Shown here in pieces: positions 33,507-45,500 of a DNA stretch of 64,000 nt. Source of the DNA: Rosa chinensis (Eukaryota > Streptophyta > Magnoliopsida > Rosales > Rosaceae). The number at the start of each line of letters is the position of its first letter. Position 1 is the stretch's first letter. The stretch covers positions 29,122,501 to 29,186,500 of the forward strand of contig NC_037090.1 of the NCBI RefSeq assembly GCF_002994745.2, read 5' to 3'. The notes beneath the pieces are model-generated. The model was not told the DNA's origin, made no database searches, and saw nothing but the letters and a program-made list of their open reading frames with translations. Position numbers and translations under genes: made by a program.

Positions 33507-34420
33507 ATGGCAGGATGTGGACATGAGATCATTATGTTGGCAAATCTCCAAGGCCACAAAAAAGCTGTAACTGGTATTGCCTTTCCCGAAAGGAGTAGCA
33601 AGCTTTATACAGCTAGTAAATATGGGACAGTCAGAGTTTGGGATTGCAATACCGGTCAATGTATCACGGCAGTTAATCTTGGTGGTGAAACAGGGGCTTT
33701 GATTACTAAGGGTCCATGGGTTTTTTGTGGTGCGTATAATGTTGTACGTGAAGGCATGGAACATTGAAACCAATGCCGAATTCAGTCTAGATGGACCTGT
33801 TGGCCAAGTTCGTGCTATGAAATTTGATAAGGAAATGCTTTTTGCTGGGACTGACAAAGGTGTTATTTTGGTGTGGAAAGCTAAAGGTCCATTTGAACTT
33901 GTTGCATCTCTCACTGGCCATACTGCGATTGTGGTTTGTTTAAGAATTGGATCTTCAGCCACTAAGTTGTACTCAGGTTTAGTAGACCATACAATAAAGG
34001 TGTGGGATCTCGAAACTTTACAATGTGTTGCAACATAGAGTGGACATTCTGATGTGGTCAAGTCTCTTGTATGCTGGGACCAGTTTTTGATCTTCTGCTC
34101 ATAGAACTGCACGATAAAGGTGTGGCACATCACTGAAGCGGGCAAATTCAATTTGGAGGTGATCTACACTCACGATGTTGAACATGGCATTGTTGCTCTA
34201 TTCGTGATGTATGATGCAGAAGTTAAACCGGTCCTGTTTTGTTCTTCTACTGACAATTCTATCCGCTTATATGATCTGCCATCGTTCAATAAGAGGGCCA
34301 TATTATTTGGAAAGCAAGAAGTTTAGGCAATTCAGGTAGGAGTTGGAGGGCTGTTCTTCAGTGGCGATGCAAATGGTCTTCTTTCTGTTTGGAAGTGGTT
34401 GGAACCTGCAGTCAAAGTTA
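33507..34420 (+). pseudogene. Processed pseudogene of a ZFWD-type WD40 protein
   Basis: One uninterrupted genomic stretch reads as WD40 repeats: LQGHKKAVTGIAFP, GTVRVWDCNTGQC, then after a frame change VKAWNIETNAEFSLDGPVG, GVILVWKAKG, HTIKVWDLETLQC, SIRLYDLPSF and GLLSVWKWLEP. The wording, especially N-x-E-FSLDGPVGQV and LSVWKWL, recalls the plant CCCH zinc-finger/WD40 (ZFWD) proteins, here without the zinc finger. A frameshift near 33745 and stops near 34036, 34102 and 34324 break it. The lack of introns points to an mRNA-derived copy. Confidence 0.7.
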
Positions 34421-36304
34421 AGATGACGAAAAGATCGCATTGTGTAAGAGAGGAAGGGAGGGAATTGAGGGTTGTGTGGTGGCAACTCAATAAACATATT
34501 TGCACCAGGCTTATGTTAACATGATTTGATCCAGCTATTTGTCTTTCCTCTTGGTTTTGCTCCTGTGTTATCTTGGAGTTCCTTCAACCACTGCCAAGCT
34601 GAATTTTGCTGATTACTTCACTATTTGATAAAGTGGGATTTGAGGATCAAAGTTTGGGACATAAATCTCTTTCCATTGCTGGCAGGCTTCAATTGACAAC
34701 CTTTGTGATTTTTAGTTTTCAAGTTTATTGGTCTTTGCATTTATTTCTTCCACAAATGATCATTTAGAAAAACTTGAGAACATTTCTTTGGTCTGAAAAT
34801 ATTGCTTCTCTTCCTGGTGCCAAAGTTATTTGGATGATCTTGTTCTTAGCCATTTGGGAATGTGCTTAGGCTAAATCTGGGATGATGGGAACCTCTGTGC
34901 TAATGCTCTCTTTTGGAAGAAACCCCCTAAAAGCACTTGCAAATCAAATGTTTATGGGGTAAGATTGTGAATCGTCATAGCGATTGAATCAAAGGTTTTA
35001 TGGCCGATTCAGGGTTTTTGGTGAATTGCTTGATGGTGGAGCTTGGGAATTATTGCATGCTTTAATGGATTAAAAAGTTTGCTCGTGGAATCTGACTCTA
35101 ATTTGTTTAATCTGCTGAAAAAGTGTTGATTCTAGTCGGCCTCCAAATACAGCAAGAAAGCTGGTTAGTGCTGTAAGACAGCAGTATGGCCTTCATGTGG
35201 AGGAGAAATTAGTGCAGCATGCTACAAAGTAGAGGACCTTGGCTCGTAAAGTGTAGAGGTAGTTGATATTGTTGATGAGTCAAATGTAGTGAAAATTAAG
35301 GATCCGTCAACATTTAGGGAACAGTGTGTGCTCCTTGTATGGAAGTATAGAGGTTTTGATAGTTGTACCATACTCTAGTTACATATTATTCTATTATGAA
35401 TTTTGTTATCAAATGACTTCTATAATTGGATAATGAAAGTAGTGCTAGTGCTTTTCTTGAAATGTGATCAGGCATCGCGGCCATTGCTGGTTGTGTGGAG
35501 GAATTTTCCATAGAGGCATAGTAATCTGCTAGAGCAAAAACTATGATTCTTAGTACTGTGGTTAAACATATTACATACTTTGAAGTAGCTTTGTGAACTA
35601 TAGGTGCTTTGGTCTTGCTCATTTGAGCTACCGTTTCAGCTTTCCTAAAAAATTCCAGAGCTTGCCTACTTACTATGTGAACTATGCTTACCTCTTGTGG
35701 ATGGAATTTTCATGGAGGTGAAGTAATCGGCTCAAGCTGGCATTCATGTTTCTCTTAAACATGACTGCTCAAGCTGGTAAAGTAATCAGCTCAAGAGATT
35801 ATGAATCTTGATGCTCTACTGTAGAGCAAATTGGTTGAAGCTAAATTATTTCGGTACCAAGATTTTTTCAATTTTCTTTTTCCAAAAAAAGAAGAAGAAG
35901 AAGGATTCTTTCCAGTGTTGGAAGGACGTTTGTGATTAGGCCTTATGATTATATGATCCCTTAAAAAAAATAAAAAATAAAAATGCTGAAGTAGTGTTTC
36001 TATCTATTTGCCCCCTTGGGCTCTCTATCCCTAAACACGTACTCAGCTACTTTGATGGAGATTAACAAATTGTTTGTGTAAGCACCATCTCTCTTGCTAA
36101 GTACAGTGGACGGTGATTCTGGTGTGCTAAATTTTGATGTTACTACTGCTATTCTACTGCTGCTGTAATGTGTTTGCATAGTGCTACTCTTGTAAAGGTA
36201 GTTTGCTGTGAACGATTTTGATCCCTAATGCTAGTATGCTACTACTGCTATGCTTCATGTCATGGAGTCGAGTCTAGTGCAAAGCTTACTTGTGCGTGAA
36301 GTAC
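34421..36304. other. Intergenic, no gene recognised
   Basis: Possible decayed coding traces: at about 35138 one frame reads PPNTARKLVSAVRQQYG, then EEKLVQHATK before a stop. Neighbouring frames show nothing recognisable. Confidence 0.3.
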
Positions 36305-36640
36305 TGTTTTTTTTATTTTTTATTTTTTATTTTTTATCAAATAAGAACTTCATTAATAGATGAAGATTACAATGAGTATGGACACAAGAGTTTTCCGAGA
36401 TAATCAGAAAGAAAATACTGCCCACTTAAACTTCATACTCAAAGTCCGTACTGACACATTGTTGGAGCTAACTTGGTCCTGACTCCAAACAAAGAAAAGG
36501 TTGACTCAACTTTAAGGCTTTCTTTGCTAAGCGATGGGCAACCTTGCTGCAGTCCTGCTTCACAAATTACCAACAACAAACTCCAAAAGACTTAACCAAC
36601 TGTTTGACCTCTTCTAACAGATGACCCTGTAGACTAAGAT
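36305..36640 (-). repeat. Possible 3' end of a non-LTR retroelement (minus strand)
   Basis: A T-rich start (repeated TTTTTTATTT) is followed by ATCAAATAAGAACTTCATTA. Read on the minus strand this is a 3' end with an A-rich tail. A similar layout is seen at 56950. No coding part was found. Confidence 0.35.
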
Positions 36641-37031
36641 CATAAAAAGAAAAATTTATTCATACATCTTATTTTTATTGATTTTTTACATGTCAAGTTG
36701 TCAACTCTTATACTAATTAATAAGCGAAATTACTCATAACTATTTACTTTAGTGGAGTTGTTAGAAAAGCAATTACCTAAGTAATTCAACCTTTTTAAGA
36801 AGCATTAAAGCACATCCAAAATGATTCTACATTTCCTATGAAAACCAGAAGGCCATAACCAATGTGAAGATTTTGGCGACGTATCTCAAAGAGAATCTAC
36901 GAATTCCATCCTTTTAATGATACATACTCCTTAAATTCTTTAGATTGCTTTGTTCTCTTTATAATCTTTTCATGTTTTATGAACGTTCAGGCGTATGAAA
37001 CTATAGTACTACGTATAGGGAACATAAGGAA

Positions 37032-37422
37032 GCCTTATTAGAACTACTAAAATAAGGATTAGTTGAGGACTTTCTAATCAACGGTTTGAGAGACCCACTT
37101 TTTGATTACATTACGGCAAGTCAACCGTTAGATGTTTATGTATGTATTAGTATATCACTTCTAAAAATTTTCTTCCAAATTACTAATAATTAAGATACCA
37201 AACTAGATCAAATCAATGGACGAACCAAACTATCAAACATGAATCGTTCATGTTCATAACTGATAAATAACTATTATGAATATTTTAACGACTTTAAATT
37301 TGGTTTTTAAAATTGCATAAATGACATCTAATGGTTGATTTATGAAAATGTGATAAAAAAAAGTGGGTCTAATCAGAAAGTCCTCAATTAGTCCTTATTT
37401 TAATGGTCCTTATTAGAAGGTC
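37032..37422. mobile_element. MITE copy 1
   Basis: The ends are inverted (CCTTATTAGAAC at left, GGTCCTTATTAGAAGG at right). The interior aligns along its length with 38247-38656, for example CGTTAGATGTTTATG, TTTTCTTCCAAATTACT and AGATCAAATCAATGGA. Non-coding. Confidence 0.75.
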
Positions 37423-37989
37423 TCCCGGGAACTTAATTTAACAGGTCATTTTCATGAAAAGTTGTTTCTTAATAAAGTTATCATTTCTACAAAAAAAAGA
37501 AAAAAAACTTGCATTGATATTTTGTTTTATATCTTGTTCATATCACTTGCATAATACTCAAATAATATAAGCAAAACAAGACTTATTTCCAAATATCACC
37601 AGCGGGACCTACTGGGGACCACCATGGCAAGCCTAGCCAAACTGGTCTGACCCCAGCGTGCATATGTCCAAGGGAAACACATCCCTTTCTGCATAAGAAA
37701 TGAACAAAGCTTGACATCCATTTTTGCCTATATAAGGCCAGAAACCTTCTATAACAGGTAAGTTTCTAATCTAATTCTTCTCTCGATATCGTCAACTATT
37801 AGTCACTTAAGCATAGGAGAGTCTTAGGTCCGCAAGCCTGGTCTCCCTCTAACTTTCGTTATTTTGGACAAATTACAAGAGCAGAATAGGAGAAGATAGC
37901 TCAAACCCGTGATTCCAGACCCCGATAGTTAATTACTCTCAGTAAGCCCCGGAGACAAATCTCTTACGTAATTGACAAAGCCATATGTT

Positions 37990-38183
37990 TTTTTTTTATG
38001 ACTTTGTCAAAGGGGAACCCAAAGGTTTCCTAGGCTCAAGATAAACCCCTTTGGCGTATGTGAAATGCTCCAACTGTGCATTGCAGCACAGTGCCTGGCC
38101 ACTTTGACAGTTTCGGGGTTCGAACCTAGGTTGGGGAGCACACCCAACTAGGCAAGAACCACTAGGCCACTTGCTTGCAGTGG
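37990..38183 (-). mobile_element. tRNA-derived SINE with perfect 18-bp TSD
   Basis: TTGACAAAGCCATATGTT lies at 37972-37989 and again, identical, at 38184-38201. Between them, on the minus strand, the element starts with a tRNA-like head: A box TGGCCTAGTGG and B box GGTTCGAACC, about 40 bp apart. It ends in an A-rich tail at the plus-strand T run near 37990. The 194-bp length, pol III boxes, A tail and long TSD together define a SINE. The perfect TSD suggests a fairly young insertion. Confidence 0.88.
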
Positions 38184-38246
38184 TTGACAAAGCCATATGT
38201 TATTGAGCTTTCATATAGTTTTAGATAGTTTGTACTGTTGGGAAAG

Positions 38247-38656
38247 CTTCTAATGAGAACCTTAAAATGAGAATTTCACGAGAACTAATCAATGGTTTTG
38301 AGACCCACTTTTCAATTATATTCCAACAAATTAACCATTAGATGTTTGGGTATTCATCAGTAGATCACTTAAGAAAATCTTCTTCCAAATTGCTCATTGT
38401 TAAGGTACTAAAATAGATCAAATCAATGGATTAACCAAATCTATTAGATCTGAAACTTTCATGTTAATAAATGATAAATTACGATTATAAATGCCTTAAT
38501 GATCTTTAATTTGAATGAAAATTTGCAAAAATGATCTACTCATAAATATTTAAACATCTAAAGGTTGATTTACCCAAATATGTCGAAAAGTGGATCTCAT
38601 AACCATTGACTAGAGATCCTAATGAAGTTCTCATTTTAATGGTCCTCATTAGAAGC
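38247..38656. mobile_element. MITE copy 2
   Basis: Terminal inverted repeats GCTTCTAATGAGAACC and (reverse complement of the right end) GCTTCTAATGAGGACC differ by one base. The interior aligns with copy 1 at 37032-37422 and with the split copy at 16246-16322 / 19002-19141. The TSD was not resolved. Confidence 0.8.
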
Positions 38657-39906
38657 GCAGTTTTATATATCGATTTAATGTAACGAAGATTAAACATGTT
38701 GCATTGATGCAGCAACATACATGTTTCCAGAGCACTTCTTCTTATGCATGCTTTATTGGGAGGGAAATTCAAAATTGGGGCTTTACTAAAGACAAATAGA
38801 AAACCCTATCAAAAACGGATCATACTATACTTGGAAACTGTTATTATCAATAAATAATAAATTAAATTGAAAACTTGAGTAAATTCATATGGCCTATAAA
38901 AGATCCACTTCTATGATGCATGCAACGGTAAGAAATTAGGGTAAGAAATCAAATCGACCATGTTGTCCACTACAAGGTTGTGTCAGGCAACCAGGAAACC
39001 CCTAGCCCTAGATGATGACAAAGGACTTCATATATATCATTGTAGTAGAGTTCACGCTATTTGAAAGCCATTGTCGCTACCACTTCGAGGTTGCTGTCCA
39101 AGACGTTACTTATCAACGCAACCTCGCAACTGAACAAAATTTTTACATTCAATACTCTAAAGTCAAGAATACATCCTACTTGAGTAAAGTTACAAACAAA
39201 CTGGCTAAGAATTTTTCCGACCTAGGTATCCCGGTGACTAACCAGTTGCCTATTAATTATTGCACAAGTTACTGAGCTCCTTCCGGTAGCTTTCCCTATG
39301 ATGCCTATTACTGTTACGATAATGGACCTAACTCGATGCTTTGCTTGTAGTGTTGAGGGTTATCTTCGAAACATTATCGCTAAGCTTGTAGGGGCCTCCA
39401 AGTCCAGGGAAAGATTTAGGCCCCGTGTGGGAGTGATCAACAAATTTGGACCCACAATCATGACAATTAACACGACTATGAATATGAGAATGATTTCAAC
39501 CATGAATACGGTGATAGTTACGATCATAAATGCAACAATGATGACAGCCATAAAGCTGACCAATGATTATAACAATAAGTACGGCAATCATTAAGGCCAT
39601 AAAGCACGACAATAATGATGGTCATAAGGCTAACTCGATAGTAATTGTAGGTATAAAGACGGTAGTAATCACGACTTATGACCTAAAGTCCTCCTAGACC
39701 TATAGATAAAGGATATGATGACCAGGTAAGATAGCTCATTCCGACTTATTTGATCACACTCGACCGAGAAATATAATGATTTAGGCATCGGAGAGTTCTA
39801 TGTAGGTGGCCCCCCTCCTCTTCTGGCCAACGGTCAAACTCCAAGTCAATGCTCAAAAGAAGCTTCTAGATCATTTCGGGTCAGCTCTCGCTCCAATCCG
39901 CATTCA
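38657..39906 (+). other. Unassigned region with a repetitive AAY/GAT/CAT-rich stretch
   Basis: At 39455-39640 short motifs such as AATGATGACAGCCATAAAG recur imperfectly; depending on frame this reads as a D/H/N/Y-rich or an M/T/I-rich peptide, so it is a degenerate simple repeat. An 87-aa plus-strand frame at 39012-39275 (containing FEVAVQDVTYQRN) is not recognised. No gene model can be supported. Confidence 0.3.
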
Positions 39907-40215
39907 TTGGTAAGTCAATATCCTCATTTTTCGTCACCAACACTCCGGCTGCTTGTTCTTGCAACTACATCATCAATTGAGAGGTTGGAAAAGGTGAAAC
40001 TTGATAGTTTGGAAAAAGGTCAAAAGCTGTCATGTGCTATTTGTTGGGAGGGCCTTGCAGAAGGTACTGCTGATGAACTGATGATATGTCACTTGCTCAG
40101 TTAACTTGCTTGCACCTTTATCATGAGGATTGCTTTGCTCGCTGGCTGGAGATAAGTAACTTGTGTCCGCTGTGTGGATATCAAATGCCAAAGAATGAAA
40201 CATCACAATTCTAGC
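39907..40215 (+). pseudogene. RING-H2 finger pseudogene
   Basis: The first frame reads KLSCAICWEGLAEG and stops at about 40101. In the next frame, HLYHEDCFARWLEISNLCPLC continues to a stop at 40215. Together they supply the C-x2-C, H-x2-H-x2-C and C-x2-C parts of a RING-H2 domain, with a frameshift in the middle. The cysteine normally preceding the first histidine is obscured by that break. Intact relatives are E3 ubiquitin ligases; this copy should be inactive. The upstream part is missing, so truncated retrocopy or decayed duplicate are both possible. Confidence 0.6.
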
Positions 40216-40720
40216 CAAGTTTCAATACGTAGTAACTCTTTTTGGTTACATGATAGTACGTAGTATAACTCCATAATTGTACTGATATGTATTCTACTCC
40301 AATTTGTAATGTAGACCCTTGCTTTGCTAATGCCTTGATATGTATTCTAGATTTTCTATAGCTAGGTAGTTAGTATGTCTAGTGTCTTTACGAGAGATCC
40401 AGAAGATTATGATGCCAAATATGTACAAATTGTACAGTGCAACTGGGGTTTCTGAGATATCCTCTTTCGATTAATTTTCTCGTTCACAGTGGTTTCTCTT
40501 TATATATTTTAGCGAGATGCTTTTCTGTATATTCGTAGTACATTGTTATTATTTTAATTTTTATGTTGGTATTGTTTAAGTGTTTGGAGGAACAAGATGA
40601 TTGATGCTCTTTGAAACTGAAACTTGTTATTACCGCTGTATTTTTTATCATGTTTAATAACCAATAGTCACCCTACATGAGTCAGCATTTTCCGACTGGG
40701 TCATATGCTTTGGAATGTTA

Positions 40721-42045
40721 CACTACTAGCATATGCCTTATAGAACACTTTAATTTTTCTGTATCTTTTGCTCTAGAGAATATGGATAACCGTATCAAAA
40801 AGTTATTAGGTACGGTGCAGCCACGGAATGAAAAAGGGTATCCTCTATTGCAGGCTCCAGTAACCAAAAGCCACGCTTTTGACTTTGGTGTCTCTATTTT
40901 TTATTTTATTTTAAATGTTATATTAATGTTTTTCTTTCTCTCTCTTCATTTTCTTTTAATTTCTATTTATATATTAGTCGAAATATAAAAATACTTGTTT
41001 TATACGTATACGATACTAAATACCTTAATATTTCATTTGATATTATAAATTTTTATATAATGTTAATTAAGCAAAGCAACGAATCTTCTTCAGTATCTAT
41101 TATGCATTGGATACCCCTATGACAAAGGTATCATTTGAATTTTTATATTAAAAAAAAAATTATTGAAACCTACCATTAATATTCAGAGCAATTTTTTTTT
41201 TTTTTAATCTGCTATTATGAAAATTCAAATTAACAATAATCTAACATCTCGTTATCAATTGTTTCATGATTACAACCATTATAACACCCCTGCAAAGAAG
41301 AACCTCAATGAATAAAATCAAATCCACTAACATTGAAATTTTACCAGAAGTACATAAATAGTTTTGTTATTTATAAGGTCTACATAATTTGAAATAAATG
41401 CCGAATTCAAATCCTAATCTAGTACTGAATTGAAATCCTAACATGACATTGAATTGAAATCCTAATAGTCATGAAGCAATGACCACCATCTCCACAAGAT
41501 TAGCTCCCGCTCTAGTTGCATAATGGCTGATAGAGGCATGATTCCTAAACATATGGATCAAGTTAAAGACGAGTTACTGATCAGAAATAACATATATATG
41601 TACAAAATCATAATAGAGAGATCTGCTTATTAATAATAATAATAAAACCTCTATAGGAAAAAGAAAAGAGTAGTTTAATTAAACACGAAGTGGTGGGAGA
41701 AAAACTCTAATAGAACTATAGAAGAAAAAATAAAAAAACATAAACGGAAATCTAAAATTTTGTTCTTAAATCAGTTGGTGGTTTTGATTGCTAGTTCTGT
41801 CAGAGTTGGTATTCATATCTGATTAGAGAGTTGAGATGTATTTTGATCAGTAGTAGTTGCTCAGCTGGCCTGATCCACTCAGTCTTTAGATTTTGTTGAT
41901 TATATTTTTTATTTTGTCACTGTTATCAGTACCCATAAAACAAAAAATACTAAAAATATAAAAGGGTGTCATTTGCTTTACTCAAATGATACACTTAGAA
42001 AAGTGTATCCAAAATGGGTGGCCGCTAGAGATTTTGCTAGTAGTG
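40721..42045. mobile_element. Non-autonomous CACTA transposon with TTA TSD
   Basis: The left end starts CACTACTAGCA and the right end finishes TGCTAGTAGTG, a CACTA terminal inverted repeat. TTA at 40718-40720 and 42046-42048 is the 3-bp target duplication of this superfamily. Subterminal sequence also mirrors loosely (TATCTTTTGCTCTAGAG against CTCTAGCGGCC). The 1325-bp interior is AT-rich without transposase. Open frames at its left edge are spurious. Confidence 0.85.
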
Positions 42046-42048
42046 TTA

Positions 42049-43100
42049 AAGGTTCAGAGTACCATATATATGTAAGTTAGCTCTTTCTCCTGCCAAGGCT
42101 GCCATAATGTACTATGGCACTGGGATATGCTGATTGACATTCTTATACGTTTTGTGGCTCTTCAATGCATCAGTGCAAATTTTCCCGGTCGCAGTGCTCC
42201 TCATTTTGCAGATAGGCATCCAATTGGAGATTCTATTGCTCCAGAGTTTAAAATTAGTCAATTTCAGTTTTGGACAGGAAAAAGTTTAATCATGGTATAG
42301 AGGTAATTGAAGTAGAACCGATGTTATCCGAAACTTCTATTATACATGTATATGCGATGCATGCATTGATCAAAAAGTGTCTCAGCCCCGGTAAAGAACA
42401 ATAGAAAACCCCTGCAATGATCACACACCGTCAAATCAATACGTGCATGGCATACATGTAAGACCTTATTGAACTAGACATCATCATTTTCACTTAAGCT
42501 GAGATTGTGGGGAGTATTATAGTTCAGTTTGTAATATCATATTATTAAATAAAACTTGTAATAAATAGTTTTATTAATGCAATATGTTTTGAATTTGAAT
42601 TCAAATAGGTATGGTTATTTAGAGTAATCCATCAGACAAAGATAAGGAAGTTAGAAGACAGTTCCTTGATGGAAGGAACTACCTTAACTGGTTTTCTAAC
42701 ATAAAGGATTACAACGCCTTCATTGATCCCAGGTAGAGCACCACACCTCAATAAAATTGTCCCATTAACAATTTGAGATCAATGGTGAATCTAGGAGAAG
42801 AACAATGGAAGGAGGCAGTGGATCTAGTTTGTATCTCTACACACCCTTTATCTTTGATTTTAATTGATATTGCTTGCTGCAGTATATATGTACTTACTAT
42901 ATTATAGGATTACAATGATTTACGCATCCTAACTTAGGATCAGAATAACATATCAATCCTATATTTGTCATAGTTATTTGTATTCTTATATAGAAGTGGC
43001 GTATATGCATCATGTAATTACCTTATTTATATTGTACAGTTTATACATTATGTAAAATTAGGATAGATGTGCTTCCGCAATCCTAATATGCTCTGCGATT
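42049..43100. other. Intergenic, no gene recognised
   Basis: Two short plus-strand stretches look faintly coding (around 42160-42300, with NFPGRSAPHFADRHPIGD, and around 42630-42730, with FLDGRNYLNWFSNIKDYNAF) but have no start, no context and no recognised family. Confidence 0.3.
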
Positions 43101-43127
43101 GCACTCCTAAAATGCAAATTGCAGTAT

Positions 43128-43430
43128 ATGACCCACAAAAGATAACCCATAGGGAGCTTCTATTCATACCTCTAAAATTGGCATTTGAACATCCCTACTT
43201 AATAGGCCTCCAACTTACTTTTACAAATGGGTTTCATGCATGTGCTTATTCTGAGATAGTTTATAATACTCGTTTTGTGTAAATTCTAACAATACAGACA
43301 TCATACGGTAGACAATCCGTACATTTTTGGGCTCCTATTTCTATGACCCACAAAAGATAACTCATAGAGAGGTTCTATTCATACCTCCAAAATTGGCATT
43401 TGGATGACCTCCAACTTATTTTTACAAATG
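43128..43430. repeat. Direct duplication of ~95 bp
   Basis: Block ATGACCCACAAAAGATAAC through AATTGGCATTTG and CTCCAACTTAYTTTTACAAA occurs at 43128-43230 and, shortened, at 43341-43430. Non-coding local duplication with a few substitutions and a small deletion. Confidence 0.8.
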
Positions 43431-43439
43431 GGAAGTGAA

Positions 43440-44482
43440 ATTCACACTCCCTATTTTACAATCCACACTTTATATTTTCTTCTTTAGTATCTTAAGTTTT
43501 GTCTGTTTGTAGTGTGAATTGTAAAAATGTAATGTTAACAAAATTTCAATCCCCTTACAAAACAGATTACTTGGCTAACTAGGTCTGGTTAGCCTAGGCT
43601 AACCACAACCAATAAGGGATTGACACATGGCCATTTAATTGTGATGAAGTAATATGGACTTAACAATCAAAATCAAATGGCAATGGTTGGACATGCTCAA
43701 ATCCTTATGAACACAATTGCAAAGTCATCATTTTCTCATGTGGGAAAAGAAGAAGATTTGAGGCAGATCATGAATAGCTATATATGATCCTACATTTCGT
43801 AAACAATTGTATGTATGCATCCTTCATCCACTCATGCATGTTTTGGTGGTGTTCGATCACCTTAGGTTTTCCTATTAGCAGCCATAGAGGGCTAATCATA
43901 GCTCCAGCTATGATCAAGATCTCCTTCTTAGTAATTGTAATCATTCAATTAATTAAATGATATATTTAAGTTTCTTTTAGAAAAAAAAAAATAATATATA
44001 TATATATAATAAAGAAAAATAAAATGATATGAGGCTCATATTTTAATTTTTTTTTCTTTTTCAAATTTAAGCCACGCTATCAGTCTACCTACTACCTGAG
44101 TCTTGACTCCAAGACCAGGAATTCAGTCATTGACCAAATCAAATCTTGACATTACTTAGAGGCCATGAGATACTCCGTTACTCCGTCAATTAGCCATTTT
44201 GGCGAAACCTCGTCAGCTGCCTCAAGAAAATTATTTAGCCAATGGCTTAGAAAAGAATAGGGCCATTAAGTCTGATAAAACCTAGCTAGCTAGTCATGAT
44301 CTGCCTCAAATCTTCTTTTTTTGGTCGGATCGAGTGTACAATTTGTGGTCCGGTCTTGATTTTTGACTTTTAATTGGCACCTTTACATACCAAATCCACA
44401 GAAGTACTCTTACTTTTGAACCGTAAATGTTGGAAAATAACCAAAAGATTTGGATATAAAACCAATTAATGTCAAAACAAAG
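43440..44482. other. Intergenic, no gene recognised
   Basis: AT-rich; includes a (TA)n run near 43995. Nothing coding seen. Confidence 0.4.
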
Positions 44483-44497
44483 GGGAAGTCTTTATGC

Positions 44498-45485
44498 TCT
44501 GTTTCTCCAATACGTACACTATCTTAGTTATACCAATAACTCCTGAAAATTCGAAGCTCTGTATATCGAAACCTAGGGTTTCGTGTAGCAGAGCGGTGGC
44601 GTCGGGTTCAATCCTGCCTGTAAGAGGACGTCTTACGGCGTCGTTCTCGTCTGGTACGTGGACAACGGCGGGGATTTTGATCCAGTGCTAGGTTTGAAGG
44701 CAAGGGTGACGTGAGGTCCGGTTTGGAAAGTAGGTTCTTGTAATCAGAGGGCATCGAGTTGCAGGAGGGCGGTGTGTGAGGCAGCGACAACCTGGTTTTT
44801 CTGTGGAGGCGTGAGTGATTGTCGAGTCTTCGCCGGAGGCTTTGTTAGGATCTCCTCTTCCTTCGATTGCAGGTGAGCCCAATCCAAGGAGGTCTCTTTC
44901 CAACAATCTTGATGGGGGAAGGCTGTGGATGGCCACCTGAGCAGTGATGGGCGGAAGCCGCCTCTTCTGCAAGGTCAGAACCGGTCGATCTGGGGGTGGG
45001 AGACGAAGGGTTTGGGTAGTGGCCTTTTGGGCCCCTACCGATCTGGGCTGCAAATGCAGGCTGGTGAACTGGGCCTAGTTGGTTCAGTTCCCCTTTCCTC
45101 CAACACTTGGGTTGGGCTTGGTTTTGAGATTTCTGGGAGGTCGCATATCCTGCTCTTTACCTTGTACTGTTCCTCGAATGTTGTTGTGGCTGTGTTGAGG
45201 GTTGCGACGTACACCATGAAGGTCTTAGGTGTCAAGCTGTTCAATCCAGTGGTTCCATTTTTGGGCTGTGTAGGGTTAGAGAGTTTTTAATTTCTGCATT
45301 TTGTTTCTGCAGTTCCTTTAGGATTTTAGTTTTTTTGGAGTTTCAGTTTTGGATTTTAGTCCTTTTATGCCAGCATTGATTTGTAATATGAGGGGTCTTT
45401 AGACCTCTCAAGCTTGACCGAGTGCGATCGTATGATTTTAATATCAATGGATCAGTTTTCTGTTGCCCTCAAAAAATAAAAAAGA
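44498..45485 (+). mobile_element. Non-LTR retroposon with 15-bp TSD
   Basis: GGGAAGTCTTTATGC is present at 44483-44497 and, identical, at 45486-45500. The enclosed 988 bp ends in an A-rich tail (CAAAAAATAAAAAA), preceded by TTTTAATATCAATGGATCAG, a typical plant LINE 3'-end layout. That combination marks target-primed reverse transcription. No reverse transcriptase is inside; the G-rich open frames on both strands are not recognised. It is either a 5'-truncated LINE consisting of leader and 3' parts, or a non-autonomous derivative. Confidence 0.75.
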
Positions 45486-45500
45486 GGGAAGTCTTTATGC

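Noticed and set aside
33414..34151. 245-aa minus-strand open frame
   Set aside because: Antisense shadow of the WD40 pseudogene, which has clear repeats on the plus strand.
40677..40988. 103-aa plus-strand frame with a hydrophobic end
   Set aside because: Straddles the left end of the CACTA element; the hydrophobic part is AT-rich transposon sequence.
44925..45290. 121-aa plus-strand frame
   Set aside because: Inside the TSD-bounded retroposon; no homology recognised and a similar-size frame exists on the other strand.
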